64,000 nt of DNA from Dama dama (GCF_033118175.1 NC_083685.1:117932501-117996500), one strand, 5' to 3'. Counted from the stretch's first letter, positions 1 to 11,529 are shown. Program-made: numbers and translations. The notes: generated by a model from the sequence alone, not told the origin.

Positions 1-927
1 CTTCTCACAAGGGTTCCCCTCTTCCTCTCCCATCATCCTCTTTAAGCGGCTTCTCCAGCGGCTTCCACCTCTACTGCGCCCCAGAAACTGCTCCTGTCAC
101 ATCATTGATGACCTCCACTCTGTCAAGCCCAGGAGTCACTCCTCTGACCTACCTGACCCTTACTTAATACTTTTCACAACATCTACTGGCCACCTCCCTA
201 CGCGTCCAATCCTCATTTCTTTAGTCCATCTCTCATACTCCCTCCAGGCCCTGGTGAGATGGAGAGACCAAACTTCATCACCCAGGTCACACATTTCCAG
301 TGGCCTATGGCTTGTCCGACAGATCAGACTTCAGGCAGGGCCTCAAACTGTCCCTGGGTGCCAGGCTGGTCAGGGCAGGCCCTGGGATGTCCTCAAACAA
401 CATCCCTACGAGCCTGTTCTCTTTGTCTCTTACACAGAGCTGGAAATGGAAAACTTGACATGTTGGCAGAGGAAAGTGACAGCATTGCTGTGTGTGTTTT
501 TTTCCCCCATCTCATTTTCCATTGCTGCTGTTACAATGGTGTTTGCGCAATAGAGGAAAGTTGGGTGCCCAAAAATAAAGTGCCTGATAAGAAGATTTGG
601 CTCTCATACCTGGATGGAGTTCTGGGGGGAGGTGCCAACGGTGGGCAGCAATCCATGTAGTGACAGCCGGGGGTCTGGCTGGCATTGCTCAAGCTTCCCT
701 TACAGCTGTGATGGTATCTCAGTGACCTTTTCAGGAGCTTGGCTGTAGCCTTCATGTGTCTGCTGTAATTCTGGTGCATGTTTATGCTGACAGAGCACCC
801 AGCGAACAACTTGGAAAATTCCTTGCCTTTTTTTCCCTTTCTGGAGATTAATCCATATCGAATTGCAACTTTTTTCATCAACATTACCTCTACTACCTTC
901 TTTTCAAACCTCTTCAGTCAGACTCTT
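1..927. other. Intergenic DNA, no feature recognised
   Basis: Unique-looking sequence with only short open frames and no repeat family or exon that I can name. It lies about 31 kb downstream of the PECAM1 3' end. Confidence 0.5.
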
Positions 928-1060
928 GCTTTTCTTTTTCTTTCTTTTTTTTGGCCACACTGCCCAGCTTGCAGGATCTTAGTTCCCTGACCAGGGATTA
1001 AGCAGCATCCTTGACAGTGAAAGCGTGGAACCCTAGCCACTGGACTGCCAGGAAACTCCT
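928..1060 (-). mobile_element. CHR-type SINE
   Basis: Reverse-oriented tRNA-Glu-derived SINE: T-rich left end, TTGGCCACACTG, then GGATCTTAGTTCCCTGACC and CACTGGACTGCCAGG. It is flanked by a 9-bp target duplication CAGACTCTT (919-927 and 1061-1069). Confidence 0.85.
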
Positions 1061-1519
1061 CAGACTCTTCCTTCTCTAAAGATGAAATTGAGCCCTGTCA
1101 CCCTGGCAACCCATTTCCTTTGGCCTTGGGTTGTAAATCAGCGTGGCCTAGATCTTTCTGGTCCTGACTATTTCCTTTGTGACACTTACCCAAAGAGTGA
1201 TTCAAGAATTATTAGCATCTCTGTCCCTGGATGGTGAGTTCCAGGAGGCCTGGGATGGGATCTGTCTCTCCCTCCTTCTGCAAGACCAGGCCCATCACAG
1301 GCCCTCAGTAACACTCATTGCTGAAGGAGTGATGTCCCGTGAGAGCCAGTGAAGGGCCCTCCCTGGACCGGGAAGCACCTCTCAGCATTCCTCTCCACTT
1401 GGCTCTTACAGACAAGCACTTCCAGCTAGAGTTTGGACAGGTCCCGACTTCCTCCAGCCTGGTCTACTAGAAGGAAAGAAGAAAGAAAGTTCCTGCCTGC
1501 TAAGTTGGGAAATTTTTAT
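1061..1519. other. Intergenic DNA, no feature recognised
   Basis: Unique sequence; nothing nameable apart from the target duplication at its left edge. Confidence 0.45.
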
Positions 1520-1672
1520 TTTTTAAAAAATATCTTATTTATTTGGCTATGCTCGGTCTCAGCTGTGGCACACAAGTTCAATCCCCAGTCTGGGAACTTG
1601 ACCCTGAATGTCATGATTAACAGCCTGCATGCCACAACTATACCTGGCACAGCCAAATAAATTTTAAAAAGG
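1520..1672. mobile_element. Back-to-back CHR SINE tail fragments
   Basis: The left part (TTATTTATTTGGCTATGC, GTCTCAGCTGTGGCAC) is a CHR tail in reverse. The right part (CATGCCACAACTATACC, CACAGCCAAATAAATTTT) is a CHR tail in forward orientation. Degenerate and truncated. Confidence 0.55.
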
Positions 1673-1688
1673 GGGCGGGGATAGAGCA

Positions 1689-1804
1689 GGGACTTCCCTG
1701 GTGGTCCAGTGGTTAAGACTGTGTGTTTCCATTGCAGGGAGTGCAGGTTCAATCCCTGATTGGGGAACTAAGATATCCTTGCCAGTAATGGGAAAAAAAA
1801 AAAA
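1689..1804 (+). mobile_element. CHR-type SINE
   Basis: Forward head GGGACTTCCCTGGTGGTCCA, then GGTTCAATCCCTGATTGGGG and an A-run of 12 at the end. Truncated before the long tail region. Confidence 0.85.
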
Positions 1805-2274
1805 GAGAGAGTGAGAGATGAAGAAGAAGAAATAGCACAGCACCAGGAAAAAAAAGAGAGAGTTGGAAACCCTGTCGTCTGATCCTTAGGATGGAGTTTC
1901 CAAAGCCTGGGGGAAAGTACAAAAATCCTTCCTATACATGGTGGGTCAGGGTGGGGGCTCCAATGACTACATCTAACATCCACTGAACTTAATAAAACTC
2001 TGCAGTTGTGGTATTTAAGGGAGTGGACTCTCTCTGCCTTAAAATACTTTATTTCCTAAATCACATGCAATATATAAGAATAGCTAGAAATCCCCATCTC
2101 TATGGCCAAGTTGGAGGGACAGAGCAGGAGAAGGCATGCTAAATTTTGCTAAGTTGCTTTTTCTTAAAGACTTAAAAGAATATCCAGGGTTTATAATAAA
2201 ATTTATATTTCTAATTACTCATATAGTAAAAGCTGAAGACACCTGAAATTTACTAAGCACCTATTTCATTCTTT

Positions 2275-3000
2275 CTTGCCTTATTTAAAGTTGAGATATA
2301 ATTGACATATAGCATGATATTAGTTTTAAGTATACAACATAATGATTCTATATTTGCATATATTGCAAAACAGTCCCACAAGTCTAGTTAACATCCATCA
2401 CCATACATCGTTACAAAATTTTTTCTTCTTATGATGAGAACTTTTAAGATCTATTCTCTAAGTAACTTTCAAAGGTACGTTACAGGATTATGAACTCCAG
2501 CACAGTATAGTACTATAATGCTGTATATTATATCCTAAGGACCTATGTATTTTATAACTGAACGTTTGTACCTTTTGAGCCCTTTCACACACCCCCAACT
2601 TTGCCTTTGGCAACCACGAGTCTATTCAAACTGTGGTGCTGGAGAAGTCTCTTGAGAGTCCCTTGGACTGCAAGGAGCTCAAGTCAGTTAGTCCTAAAGG
2701 AAATCAACTCTGAATATTCATTGGAAGGACAGATCCTGAAGCTGAATACTTTGGCCACCTGACGCAAAGAGCAAACTCATTGGCAAAGACCCTGATGCTG
2801 GGAAAGATTGAAGGCAGAAGGAGAAGAGGGTGGCAAGGGGTGAGACAGTTAGATAGCATCACCGGCACAATGGACAGGAATTTGAGCAAACTCCGGGAGA
2901 TAGTGGAAAACAGAGGAGCCTGGCGTGCTGCGATTCGTGGGGTCGCAAAGAGTCAGAGATGACTTACCAGCTGAACAACAAGTGTGTTCTCTGTATCTCT
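2275..3000 (-). mobile_element. LINE-1 3' region, interrupted by BovB
   Basis: Reverse-oriented LINE-1 3' untranslated sequence (TTGAGATATAATTGACATAT, then CTTTGGCAACCACGAGTCTA). It resumes after the BovB insert as TGTTCTCTGTATCTC. The BovB piece at 2629-2981 is younger than this copy. Confidence 0.6.
2629..2981 (+). mobile_element. BovB (RTE) LINE, 3' fragment
   Basis: Matches the BovB 3' end: GCTGGAGAAG, CTTGGACTGCAAGGAG, GAATATTCATTGGAAGGAC, GATGCTGGGAAAGATTGAAG, GGGGTCGCAAAGAGTCAGAG. 5' truncated, as most LINE copies are; the frame is broken. Confidence 0.85.
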
Positions 3001-3001
3001 T

Positions 3002-3153
3002 TTATTTATTTTGCCTGTGTTGAGTCTTCACTGAGACATATGGGCTTAGTTGCCTCTCTGCATGTGGGATCTTAGTTCTCCAACCAGGGATTGAACCCAT
3101 ATCCCCAGCATTGGAAGGTGGATTCTTAACCATTAGACCACCAGAGACGTCCC
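3002..3153 (-). mobile_element. CHR-type SINE
   Basis: Reverse CHR with GGGATCTTAGTTCTCCAACC and TAGACCACCAGAGACGTCCC. Imperfect flanking duplication TGTTC(C)TCTGTATC (2985 and 3155). Confidence 0.8.
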
Positions 3154-3623
3154 CTGTTCCTCTGTATCCTCTTGAGCTTGTTTTCTGTTTGTTTGTTTTT
3201 GATTCCATCTATTAAGGACTCTTGAAGACTGAAAAACCAAGATCTACGGTCGGGACACCATGCTGTTCCCAGGTTTCATCAACATCCTCCTTTGGGTTTA
3301 CCTCCCTGGGGACCAGCTGCCCAGAGTAAGTGCTGTGTAGACAAGCCCAGACCCGACTGCTGGCAGAATTGTCTGGGTGAGGCCTGTGTGTCCTACGGAA
3401 AGAACACAGGAGGGTGGATAGAAGGTGCCAACCCATAGGAGGAAGAGCAGGGAGGGTGGGAGGGTGGAGGGGATTTGGATAAAACCACAGTGGTGTGTGC
3501 CAAGTACCAAGCAGTATAACTCTTTCCTTTTGATGCCATGACCTCCCCCAGAAGACAGTCTCCAAAAACACCTGTGTCCATAAAACAAAACATATGGCTT
3601 TTTAGATTTAAAACGATGGATGA
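3154..3623. other. Intergenic DNA, no feature recognised
   Basis: Unique sequence with overlapping minus-strand open frames of up to 119 codons that resemble nothing known; read as chance. Confidence 0.45.
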
Positions 3624-3753
3624 GGGACTTCCCTGGTGGTCCAGTGGTTAAAACTCTGTACTTCCACTGCAGGGGGCATGGGTTCTACCCCTGGTTGGGG
3701 AACTAAGATCCCTTATGCCACACAGTGTGGCCAAAAATAATAAAATAAAATAA
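3624..3753 (+). mobile_element. CHR-type SINE
   Basis: Head GGGACTTCCCTGGTGGTCCA, CACTGCAGGGGGCATGGG, GGGGAACTAAGATCCC, ending in an AATAAAATAAAAT tail. Confidence 0.85.
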
Positions 3754-4475
3754 TGAGTGAATTTCCCCCCGTGAAAGCGAATGCTGGACAATTCCAGAAA
3801 TTTAACAAAGGCTGCACCAAATGATGGCTAGGAAGTGTGTGCATGAAATTGTCATAAGAGGATTGATTATAATTCAGAAGACGATTCTCAGAAGTTTAAA
3901 AAAAAATGAAGACCAGATCTCTAAGACTCTTTCCAGCTCTATAATCCTGTTAAAAATAAAATCTTAGCAAAACAAAATCAGTTGATATGTTTTGGTTTTA
4001 GGGAGAACTTAACTTCTGTTTGTTTGATGGAGAGAGGGATATGAGCAAAATTATTCTGTTGGTAGAAAGCCACCTTTTTTCTTTTTTTCTGCCTTTCCCA
4101 GTAACTGAGTATAGCAGGAGATAAAAGGCTGTCTTCTCTTGTAGATTCAAAGATATTTTGATTGCTATATTTTAAAGTCTTTGTCATAGGAATTTTCAAA
4201 CATATACAAAGTAGAGAGAATAGCATAATTGACACCTGTGTACGCATAACTCAGCTTTATCAACCATCAACACACACCTAATCTTTTTTAAATCAATCCC
4301 ACTCCTCCCTTACTTATTTTAAACTAAATTCTATACAATATTATTTCATGTGTAAATGCTTTACTATGTATCACTAGGAAAGGCTCTTTAAAAGTACATA
4401 ACCACAGTACCATGAGCACATCTAGAAATATCAACAACAGTTCCTTAGTGTCATAAAATATCCAGCTAGCAGCCT
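3754..4475. other. AT-rich intergenic DNA, probably old LINE debris
   Basis: The 4180-4440 part (AGAGAGAATAGCATAATTG, CTCAGCTTTATCAACCATCA) resembles old LINE-1-derived DNA, but I cannot assign it. The rest is unnamed. Confidence 0.35.
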
Positions 4476-4603
4476 AGATGGGAGGAGCGTTTGGGAGAGA
4501 ATGAATACATGCATATATACAGCTAAGCCCCTTTGCTGGCCACCTAAAACTATCATGTTGTTAACCGGCTATATGCCAATATAAAATTAAAAGTTAAAAA
4601 AAC
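4476..4603 (+). mobile_element. LINE-1 3' end fragment
   Basis: GGGAGAGAATGAATACATGC and CGGCTATATGCCAATATAAA followed by A-rich tail are typical of the ruminant LINE-1 3' end. Confidence 0.6.
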
Positions 4604-4654
4604 AAAATATCTGGTCAGAGTTCAAGTTTTTCTGAAATTAAAAAATTTATATTT

Positions 4655-4940
4655 GGGGCCTCCCTCGTGGTCCAGTGGTTAAGGATCCGCCTTGTAATGC
4701 AGGGGACTCGGGTTTGACCCCTAATCTGGGAGGATCCCACAGGCCTTGGGGTAACTGAGCCCCAGCACCACCAGTACTGAAGCCCGAGAGCCCCGGAGCC
4801 CGTGCTCTGTAGCGAGAGCCGCTGCGATGAGAAGCCCTCACATCACCCCTGGAGACCAGCCCCTTCTCGCCACAGCTGGAGAAAACCCGCAACGCAGACC
4901 CAGCGCAGCCAAAAATAAAATAAACAAAATTTAAAAACAA
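4655..4940 (+). mobile_element. Long CHR-type SINE
   Basis: Head GGGGCCTCCCTCGTGGTCCA, followed by the long CHR body (GAGCCGCTGCGATGAGAAGC) and tail CAGCGCAGCCAAAAATAAAA. Near full length. Confidence 0.85.
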
Positions 4941-4954
4941 ACAAAAACATATTT

Positions 4955-5600
4955 GTGCTGTGTATTGATCAAGGGCCTTAAAATGTTTAGACTTAGTAAG
5001 TTCACTTCTAGAAAATTCCCTGAATCCAGAAAAAGCTTTATACATAAAAGATGTTTTCTGCAGCTTTATTTATAGTAAGGAAAGTTGGAATAAGTTAAAT
5101 GGACACCCTAGGTGAATGATTAAGTGAGTTTTGGTAATACCCAATGAAGCATTGTGATTAGAGAAAGACAGTGATGTTAGACATAATACATTTCACACCA
5201 CCATTTATTATCAAGTTTTCCTGAAGCATCCTCTTTACTCAAAGATAAAATATGAGTAGTAATAGTATCTACTTAATGGAATGAGGACTAAGTAAAAATA
5301 CATGTAAAACACTCAGTAAAGTGTTTTCCTGGTACCAAATGAGCCCTCAATATATGATCACTGTATAATATGCAGCAATAAACGTGTTTTTGAAGAACTT
5401 GTAGTAACATAGAAAACTATTACAGTATCAAATTTAAAATAAGCAATTTTACCACCATATAACCACAACCATGTAAAGAAAGTATACAAGGGTAGTATAC
5501 CAAAATAACAAGTTTATCAGAATGGTGATTCTCACCTCCCATCATTCTTATTTTGTAGAGGCAATGTAAGTTCATTGCAGAAAAATTGTTAAGTGCAGAA
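4955..5600 (+). mobile_element. Old LINE-1 fragment with an embedded MIR-like piece
   Basis: GCAGCTTTATTTATAGTAAG, AAATGGACACCCTAGGTGAA and the later AATAAACGTGTTTTTGAAG read like a LINE-1 3' coding end. The middle (about 5245-5365, TAGTATCTACTTAATGGAAT to CCTCAATATATGATC) resembles the 3' part of a MIR element. Confidence 0.4.
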
Positions 5601-6574
5601 TAGAAAAAAAAAAAAATTAAGTTTTGATGGGTTAAGGAGGGAGCAATCTTGAGATTTCTTTTTTAAAGCCCTCAATGTTTTCCACGCCCCAACCAGTGGC
5701 CACCAAGCCCGTTAGCACTCCCTTGTGGTCAAACAAAGCAACTACTCTTAGACAAAAATCCAGTGAAGAATTAAACAGATGATCATATCTCCCCGCAGGG
5801 AGTGTAAATGTCACACCGGGTCTTGTGCCATGGAACTTTCAACCCAAACTCTATCTGAATCATGGGGCCAGGGGTAGCTTGGGGACATCGTGTGATTGTC
5901 CTCAGGTGAGAAACATGGCTCAAGGATTTCATATGACTCACGGACCCATGAATCTAGCTCACCCATCTCAGAACTATTGTATGAACCGTTCTGAAAATTC
6001 GCCTCCACTGTGTCCAGCCTTCAGAGAGAAGACACCCTGCCCTAGAGCTTCTTGCCTGCGCAGAGGAAACCTAGCCAGCATGTGCCCACCAGAAGATCAG
6101 CGGGGAGACGAGAGAACCCAAGAGCCACACCTGAGTTTGTCATAGCTCCACCCACTGCAGGTCCTCCCTAGGTCAACCCTGCTTCGTAAGGGGCGAAACC
6201 AGCTGCAGGACCTCATTAAAGTCCTCCAGCTCCACCAAACCCATTTCCCTTCCTGTAAAGTGGGAGGATCAGACCTGAGGTTCTGGATTGCCAGCACCTG
6301 GATCAACAGCATCAGAACCACTTGTGTGGGGGGAGGTGTTGACATAATGAATTTTGATGCTTCCACCCAGAAATTCTGATGCAGGCAGTCTGTGGGGGAT
6401 GAAGGGCTGGGAATCTGTAACTGACAAAAGCTCAGCAGGTGTGGGGACCTGGGACTCTGCAGATGCTCTTCCTTTCGGAATTGCCGGTCTCTGTCTTCTT
6501 CCTGTGGAGTCTGGAAAACTTCCTTCGGACTGTGGCATTGCTTCAAGAACATCCAAAAGGAACGCATATGTCCT
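5600..6574. other. Intergenic DNA; possible MER5 remnant
   Basis: Mostly unique. About 6290-6420 (CCAGCACCTGGATCAACAGC, AATTCTGATGCAGGCAG) resembles a MER5-type hAT remnant. The open frames here (up to 156 codons on minus) look like chance. Confidence 0.35.
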
Positions 6575-6740
6575 CATGGATAAGAGCAGGACTCTGGAGG
6601 TGGATTTCCTCCTGCATCTGCCCTTTCACCTTGCTAAGCTTCAGTTTCTTCCCTTGTGAGAAGAAGAAGATAATGTTAGTATCTACCTTACAGGGTTGTT
6701 GTATAGGGAAGATTAAATTATTTATTATAATGATTTAATT
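6575..6740 (+). mobile_element. MIR SINE remnant
   Basis: CTTTCACCTTGCTAAGCTTC, AGTTTCTTCCCTTGTGAG, GTATCTACCTTACAGGGTTG follow the MIR consensus order (a tRNA-core SINE shared by all mammals). Confidence 0.6.
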
Positions 6741-6783
6741 ATACTTATATTTCCATTTAATTATAATTATTTTAGCTACCAGT

Positions 6784-6992
6784 AAGTGGCTCAGATGGTA
6801 AAGAATCTGCCCCCAGTGTGGGAGACCTGGGTTCATTTCCTGGGTTAGGAAGATCCTCTGGAGAAGGGAATGGCTACACATTCCAGTATTCTTGCCTGGA
6901 GAATTCCATAGACAGAGGAGCCTGATGGGCTACAGTCCGTGGGGTCTCAAAGAGTCAGACACTACTGAGCAACTAATACACACACACACACA
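6784..6992 (+). mobile_element. Bov-tA SINE with CA tail
   Basis: GTGGCTCAGATGGTAAAGAA, GGGAATGGCTACACATTCC, AGAGGAGCCTGATGGGCTAC, ending in a short CA repeat (6978-6992). The head is tRNA-Glu-like; the 3' end is shared with BovB. Confidence 0.9.
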
Positions 6993-7104
6993 TAATTATT
7001 TTATATATGTAAAGCCCAAAGCTCTTAAAACAGTGTGTAACATACAAAGGCTATTTCAGCAGTGATTATTTTAACTATTATTATTGTTACTGATAAAGAT
7101 ACTG

Positions 7105-7345
7105 AGTATCTTTTTTTCAGAATTTTTAAAGTTTATACTCCATCAATAGTTATTATAAAATATTGGCTATAGTCCCTGTGTTGTACAATATATGTTTGTA
7201 GCTTATTTTACACCTACTAGTTTGTATTTCTTAGTACCCTATCCTATCTTGCCCTTGTTTCTTCCCTCTCCCCACTGATAATCACTACTTCCCTCTCACC
7301 ACTGATAATCTGTGAGCCGGTTTCTTTTTTTGTTGCTGTTACAGA
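7105..7345 (-). mobile_element. LINE-1 3' region, reverse
   Basis: AAATATTGGCTATAGTCCCT, GTTGTACAATATATG and CTCCCCACTGATAATCAC are the reverse of the artiodactyl LINE-1 3' untranslated region. Confidence 0.55.
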
Positions 7346-7387
7346 TGGGTATCTTTAAATAATAATACTTTTTAAAAGGTACAACCC

Positions 7388-7745
7388 CTGGGGGAGTATG
7401 GGATGAATTAGGAGATTGGGATTGACATATATTCACTATTGATACTATGTAGAAAATAGATAACCCAGAGACCTCTATTCAGTGCTCTGTGGTAACCTAA
7501 ATGGGAAGGGAATCCAAAAAGAGGGGACATATGTGTGTGTGTGTGCGTGTTAGTCAGTCGTGTCCGACTCTCTGCGACCCCATGGACAGTAGCTGTCAGA
7601 CTCCTCTGTACGTGAAACTCTCCAGGCAAGAATACTGGAGTGGGTTGCCATGCCCTTCTTCAGATATATGTATATGTATAGCTGGTTCACTTTTTTGAAG
7701 CAACTCTTCTCCAATAAAAGTTAATTTAAAATATAAAAGATACAA
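7388..7745 (+). mobile_element. LINE-1 3' end, interrupted by a Bov-A SINE
   Basis: GGAGATTGGGATTGACATAT, CAGTGCTCTGTGGTAACCTA and the end CTCCAATAAAAGTTAATTTA are the ruminant LINE-1 3' end. A SINE is inserted at 7547-7661. Confidence 0.75.
7547..7661 (-). mobile_element. Bov-A SINE fragment, nested in LINE-1
   Basis: GTGTTAGTCAGTCGTGTCCG to CTGGAGTGGGTTGCCATGCC, the reverse of the Bov-A unit. It is inserted in a TG-rich stretch of the older LINE-1. Confidence 0.85.
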
Positions 7746-8639
7746 CCCTTAAACCGTGAAAAAGAACCTGTGAGGTGTAGTTAAAACTCTGGGTTCAAGC
7801 CAGCCCTCTATCCCCTCCCAGAGTGAATCCAGGTGAACACCCAGGACAAAGATAAGCTGCACCATCTACCATCTACCATCTACGAAAGTGATGCTCCCTG
7901 GGAAAGATGTACAGAGGAGGTTGAGGGGTTTTAGGAAAAGGCCAGGTCGATTGTGGCGACAGGGGTCATGTCTTACAGACTTGTGGCCAGTATGTGATGA
8001 TACAGAACAGGGTTTTCTGAAGTGGGCACTGCTGCAGACACTCAAGAAGTTTCCAGTGGTCCAGGGACCTAAATTGGTCATGAAGATCCATGGACCACAC
8101 CATTACTTTGACTCTATCCATGATGGGTCAGCTGACATGGGTGCTCAATGCTTTGCTGACCCCTCCCCAACGGCATCCAGTGAGCGTCCTGACTGCTCAT
8201 TCAGCACCACTAAAACTCAGAGGGGCTGCCTGAGCCTACTCAAGACCTCAACCCCATCCTCCTCTTTCTTCACTTTTTTCTTTCCCTGCCAGGACACTCC
8301 CCTCTGAACTCTCAATCCCCAGGTCCTTGGAGGGTAGTTAGCAGATACATGAATTTATTCAGCCATTAGGGTGTGCTCAGAAATGATGCCCCAGAATACA
8401 TATACATTTGAATCCCTGAACCTGTGGGTGCTCCTTCTATTCAAAAAATATCCTTGCAGATGTGAAGAAGTTAAGGTTCTTGAGATGGAGAGGCTATCTT
8501 CATTTATCTGAGTAGACTCTCAATGCACCAGAGTGTCTTTATATGACAGAAGCAGAGGGAGATTTGACCTGCAGAGAAGGTGTCAGGAAGACAGAATAGA
8601 GAGAGACTTGAAGACACCATCCCTGGAGTGAAAGCGCTA
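7746..8639. other. Intergenic DNA; possible old LTR remnant at 8400-8639
   Basis: 7746-8350 is unique with a TACCATC triplet run (7861-7881). 8400-8639 (ATATCCTTGCAGATGTGAAG, CAGAGGGAGATTTGACCTGC, GAGACTTGAAGACACC) resembles an ancient mammalian LTR-type repeat, but no ends can be set. Confidence 0.35.
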
Positions 8640-8745
8640 CAAGTGAGGGAGGGCTTGGGAGTCAGGAGACCCGAGTTCAGGTCTCACTCTCCTTACTGGG
8701 GAATTCGAGGCAAGTCCTAATCTTTGGTTCCTTTGCCTGTAAAAC
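8640..8745 (+). mobile_element. MIR SINE remnant
   Basis: GAGTTCAGGTCTCACTCTCC, GAATTCGAGGCAAGTCCTAA and CCTTTGCCTGTAAAAC follow MIR order. Confidence 0.45.
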
Positions 8746-8848
8746 TCCCACAGTGACACAGAAGAGGAAGGTTCCCTCCTGCTGCAAATGCTATTAGGCT
8801 TAAGGGAAATGCCGGTGAGAACACCGAATACATGCTACTGTTACCTTT

Positions 8849-8880
8849 GGGGCTGGGGGTGGGGGGAGGGGGGCGGGTGG
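8849..8880 (+). repeat. G-rich tract
   Basis: Six or more runs of three to six G within 32 bases (GGGG, GGGGG, GGGGGG, GGGGGG, GGG), separated by one or two bases. Sequence-wise competent for a G-quadruplex. Confidence 0.6.
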
Positions 8881-8935
8881 CTCACGGTAGCTCTCAGATT
8901 CTGCCACCAGTAGCCACCCTGCTTTGAATTTTAGG

Positions 8936-9030
8936 AATAACAATTATAATAGGAGCATCTAACCTTGACTGCATGCCTACTATGTGCCAGGCGCTGTGCC
9001 AAGCATCTTATTTGCATCCTCCAGAGACAT
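8936..9030 (-). mobile_element. MIR SINE remnant
   Basis: CATGCCTACTATGTGCCAGG and CTGTGCCAAGCATCTTATTT are the reverse of the MIR 3' part. Confidence 0.6.
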
Positions 9031-9061
9031 GTAGAAATGGGATAGTGGAGTTCGCACTTTA

Positions 9062-9203
9062 GTGTTTTTATTATTATTATTTTTGCACTTTGGAAGCAGA
9101 AAGACCTAAACTGGAATCTCAGCTGTGCCCTATTTAGTTATGTGACCTCAGGCAGGCAACTTCACCTCCTAAACCTCAGTGTCCTCACGAACAAACAGTG
9201 CTT
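9062..9203 (+). mobile_element. MIR SINE remnant
   Basis: AATCTCAGCTGTGCCCTATT, GTGACCTCAGGCAGGCAACT and CCTCAGTGTCCTCACG match the MIR core in forward orientation. Confidence 0.65.
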
Positions 9204-9336
9204 TCTTTTTTTTTTTTTTAAATCATTTGACCCTGCCTCATGGCATGTGGGATCTTAGTTCCCTAACCAGGGATTGAACCCGTGCCCACTCCATGGGAAG
9301 CACAGAGTCTTAACCACTGGACCACCAGGGAAGTTC
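9204..9336 (-). mobile_element. CHR-type SINE
   Basis: T-run at left, GGGATCTTAGTTCCCTAACC, CCACTGGACCACCAGGGAAG. Reverse orientation; inserted at the end of the MIR. Confidence 0.85.
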
Positions 9337-10260
9337 TCAAAATGGTGCTGTTTTGACCTGTCTTCCTGGGAGGTCACAAGGATCAGATCTACCCTAAGCA
9401 AAATGTCTGGCGTGGTCCTCTTATTACCATTGGTTCTCTATAATCAGTGGCGGCTTCGTGGTGAACACACAGGTTCATAACGGGGTGCACGCTCTCTCCC
9501 AGTGTGGAAACATCTATGTGCCACTGGCATCCATTCAAAAGGCAGCATTTCCACTCCCGCCCCACGCCTGTAGAACCACAGAATCTTTCTTCCATGACAG
9601 CACCTAGACATATTCATACATGGTCATTTTCAGGCCAGAGCTGAGCAACTAATTTTCCCACCTAAAATTTATTCTTTCTTCTTTTGTTATTACAGGCTGG
9701 GGAAAAGACATAATAAAAACCCTCTGAGTCTGGCAAAGAGAAACAACGGTGAAATGCAATTTGAAACCGGGAGTAATCATTGTGTCTACAATTCTAAAAA
9801 AATAAATAAATCAAGGAGTAGCTTTTAGAGCCAGTTTTAAATCATGCAGAAGAGTCAGAGTTAGAAAAAAAATTCATTATTTTCCTCTCTAAAATGCTGC
9901 TCCCCCTGGACTTTCCATCCTGGCTCAAAGCCCCACGAACCCTCAGACCCACTGTTCCTAAACCCCAGGATGCCATCAATATTCCCCTTTTAACTCCATC
10001 AGCTACCCAGTCCCTTGATTTTCTGCCTCTTACAGCCACAGGGCATTTTCTATTTTTTTTTTTTTTTTTTTAGGGCACTTTCATTAGTCCCCTCCAGGCT
10101 TGAATTTGGCTGAGAACCCTCCAAGCCAGCCGCCAAGGGATCTTCCTGAAACACAGATGAGAAGATTATCAGGATGACTGTCAATTACTGAAAACATGTG
10201 GGGCATCTACCACATAGCTGGTATCCTTTCACTAATCTCCGAAAGCCTCGCTCTCTCTCT
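9337..10260. other. Intergenic DNA, no feature recognised
   Basis: Unique sequence with a T-run of 18 (10053-10070) and short open frames. The 10200-10250 part may be MIR debris. Confidence 0.4.
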
Positions 10261-10462
10261 TTAGTCGCTAAGTCGTGTCCGACTCTTGCAGCCGCATGCA
10301 CTGGAGCCCACCAGGCTCCTCTGTCCATGGGATTCTCCAGGCAAGCACACTGGAGTGGGTTGCCATTTCCTTCTCCAAGGGATCTTCCCAACCCAGGGAT
10401 TGAACCCCAGTCTCCTGCACTGCAGGCAGATTCTTTACCGACTGAGCTATTAGGGAAGCCCC
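10261..10462 (-). mobile_element. Bov-tA SINE
   Basis: TTAGTCGCTAAGTCGTGTCC, GGATTCTCCAGGCAAGCAC, GGCAGATTCTTTACCGACTG, ending AGGGAAGCCCC. Full-length reverse copy. Confidence 0.92.
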
Positions 10463-10600
10463 ATTATTAGTTCCACTTCACTAATGAAGCAATTTGCTTC
10501 TGTAAATTGCCCAAGATCACTGACCTGGTAAACAGTGAAACTGGGACTTGAGCCCAGGTCTGGAGGCTCCCATGTCCCTGCTTTCTCTCCTGGGCTTCCT
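10463..10600 (-). mobile_element. MIR SINE remnant
   Basis: AATTGCCCAAGATCACTGAC and GGACTTGAGCCCAGGTCTGG match the reverse MIR core. Confidence 0.55.
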
Positions 10601-10869
10601 ACTGACCGCAGCCAAATCTCCCAAACCACGCCCTGGGGCCATCACTGTATAAGATAGAACAAGTTTTCTTTAAAACAACACCAGTAAAGTGTACGTGGAG
10701 TGGAGACGTGACCAGTCTGCCTTAAATAAACTTGAGGCACGCTCCCTAGGCTGCCCAGTCTCAGAGAATCCCTGGCATATATTAAAGGCTTTCGTGTGTC
10801 TTACAACTTTAAAAAAAAAAAAAAAAAACCCACTTTAACCTAGAGTTTTCCAAAGTTATTTTGCCATGG

Positions 10870-11400
10870 AACCCCTCTGCTCTGAGCATCCATCACAGCC
10901 TGAAGGAGGACTGGTGTTCCTTGGCACACAGCCTGGGAACCACCTGCCTTCCAGCTCAGGTCCCACAAGCCGTTGGGTTGGGCTCTCTGCCTCTCCAGTT
11001 TCACCTCCTCTTACGCCTTGTGTCAGCCTTTTGCTCCAGCCGCCCCTCGATGCTCGTGTTTCCTCTAACACACCAGGGCGTTCCTGCCTGCGAGCCTTTA
11101 GAGGAGCTGTTCCCTCCCTGAGTCCGCAGTGCTGTTTCCTCCTCCCCTCCTCCTCGAGGCGGTCTGGCTGAAATGTCTCCTATTCCGGAAGTGATTTCCT
11201 AGGCTTCTAACCAGAGCTAATTACTCCTTGTACCTCGAACTTACCTCTAGTACAACACATTTCTCCAAAAACCATTTGTCTCCCCAAAGCTGTTTCCTGT
11301 GGTGGTCTGTGAGCTTCTAGAAGGGCACACCATAGTTGCTTTATTTCAGAATCAACACCACGCACAAGGTCTGGTACACATCAATTGTTTGCCAGCCGAA
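10870..11400 (+). mobile_element. L2 LINE remnant
   Basis: TCAGCCTTTTGCTCCAGCC, and later GTGAGCTTCTAGAAGGGCAC with AGGTCTGGTACACATCAATT, follow the order of the L2 3' end (a LINE extinct since early mammals). Highly diverged. Confidence 0.4.
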
Positions 11401-11529
11401 CTTCCTTAGCTGTCTTCTATTTTCTTAATACAGCTTTCTGATTATAAATGTCACTCGAGCCCGCTGTGAGATCTGAAAAAATATACATGTATATGATGAT
11501 ATATATTTAAAGAAGAAATACTCATAATC

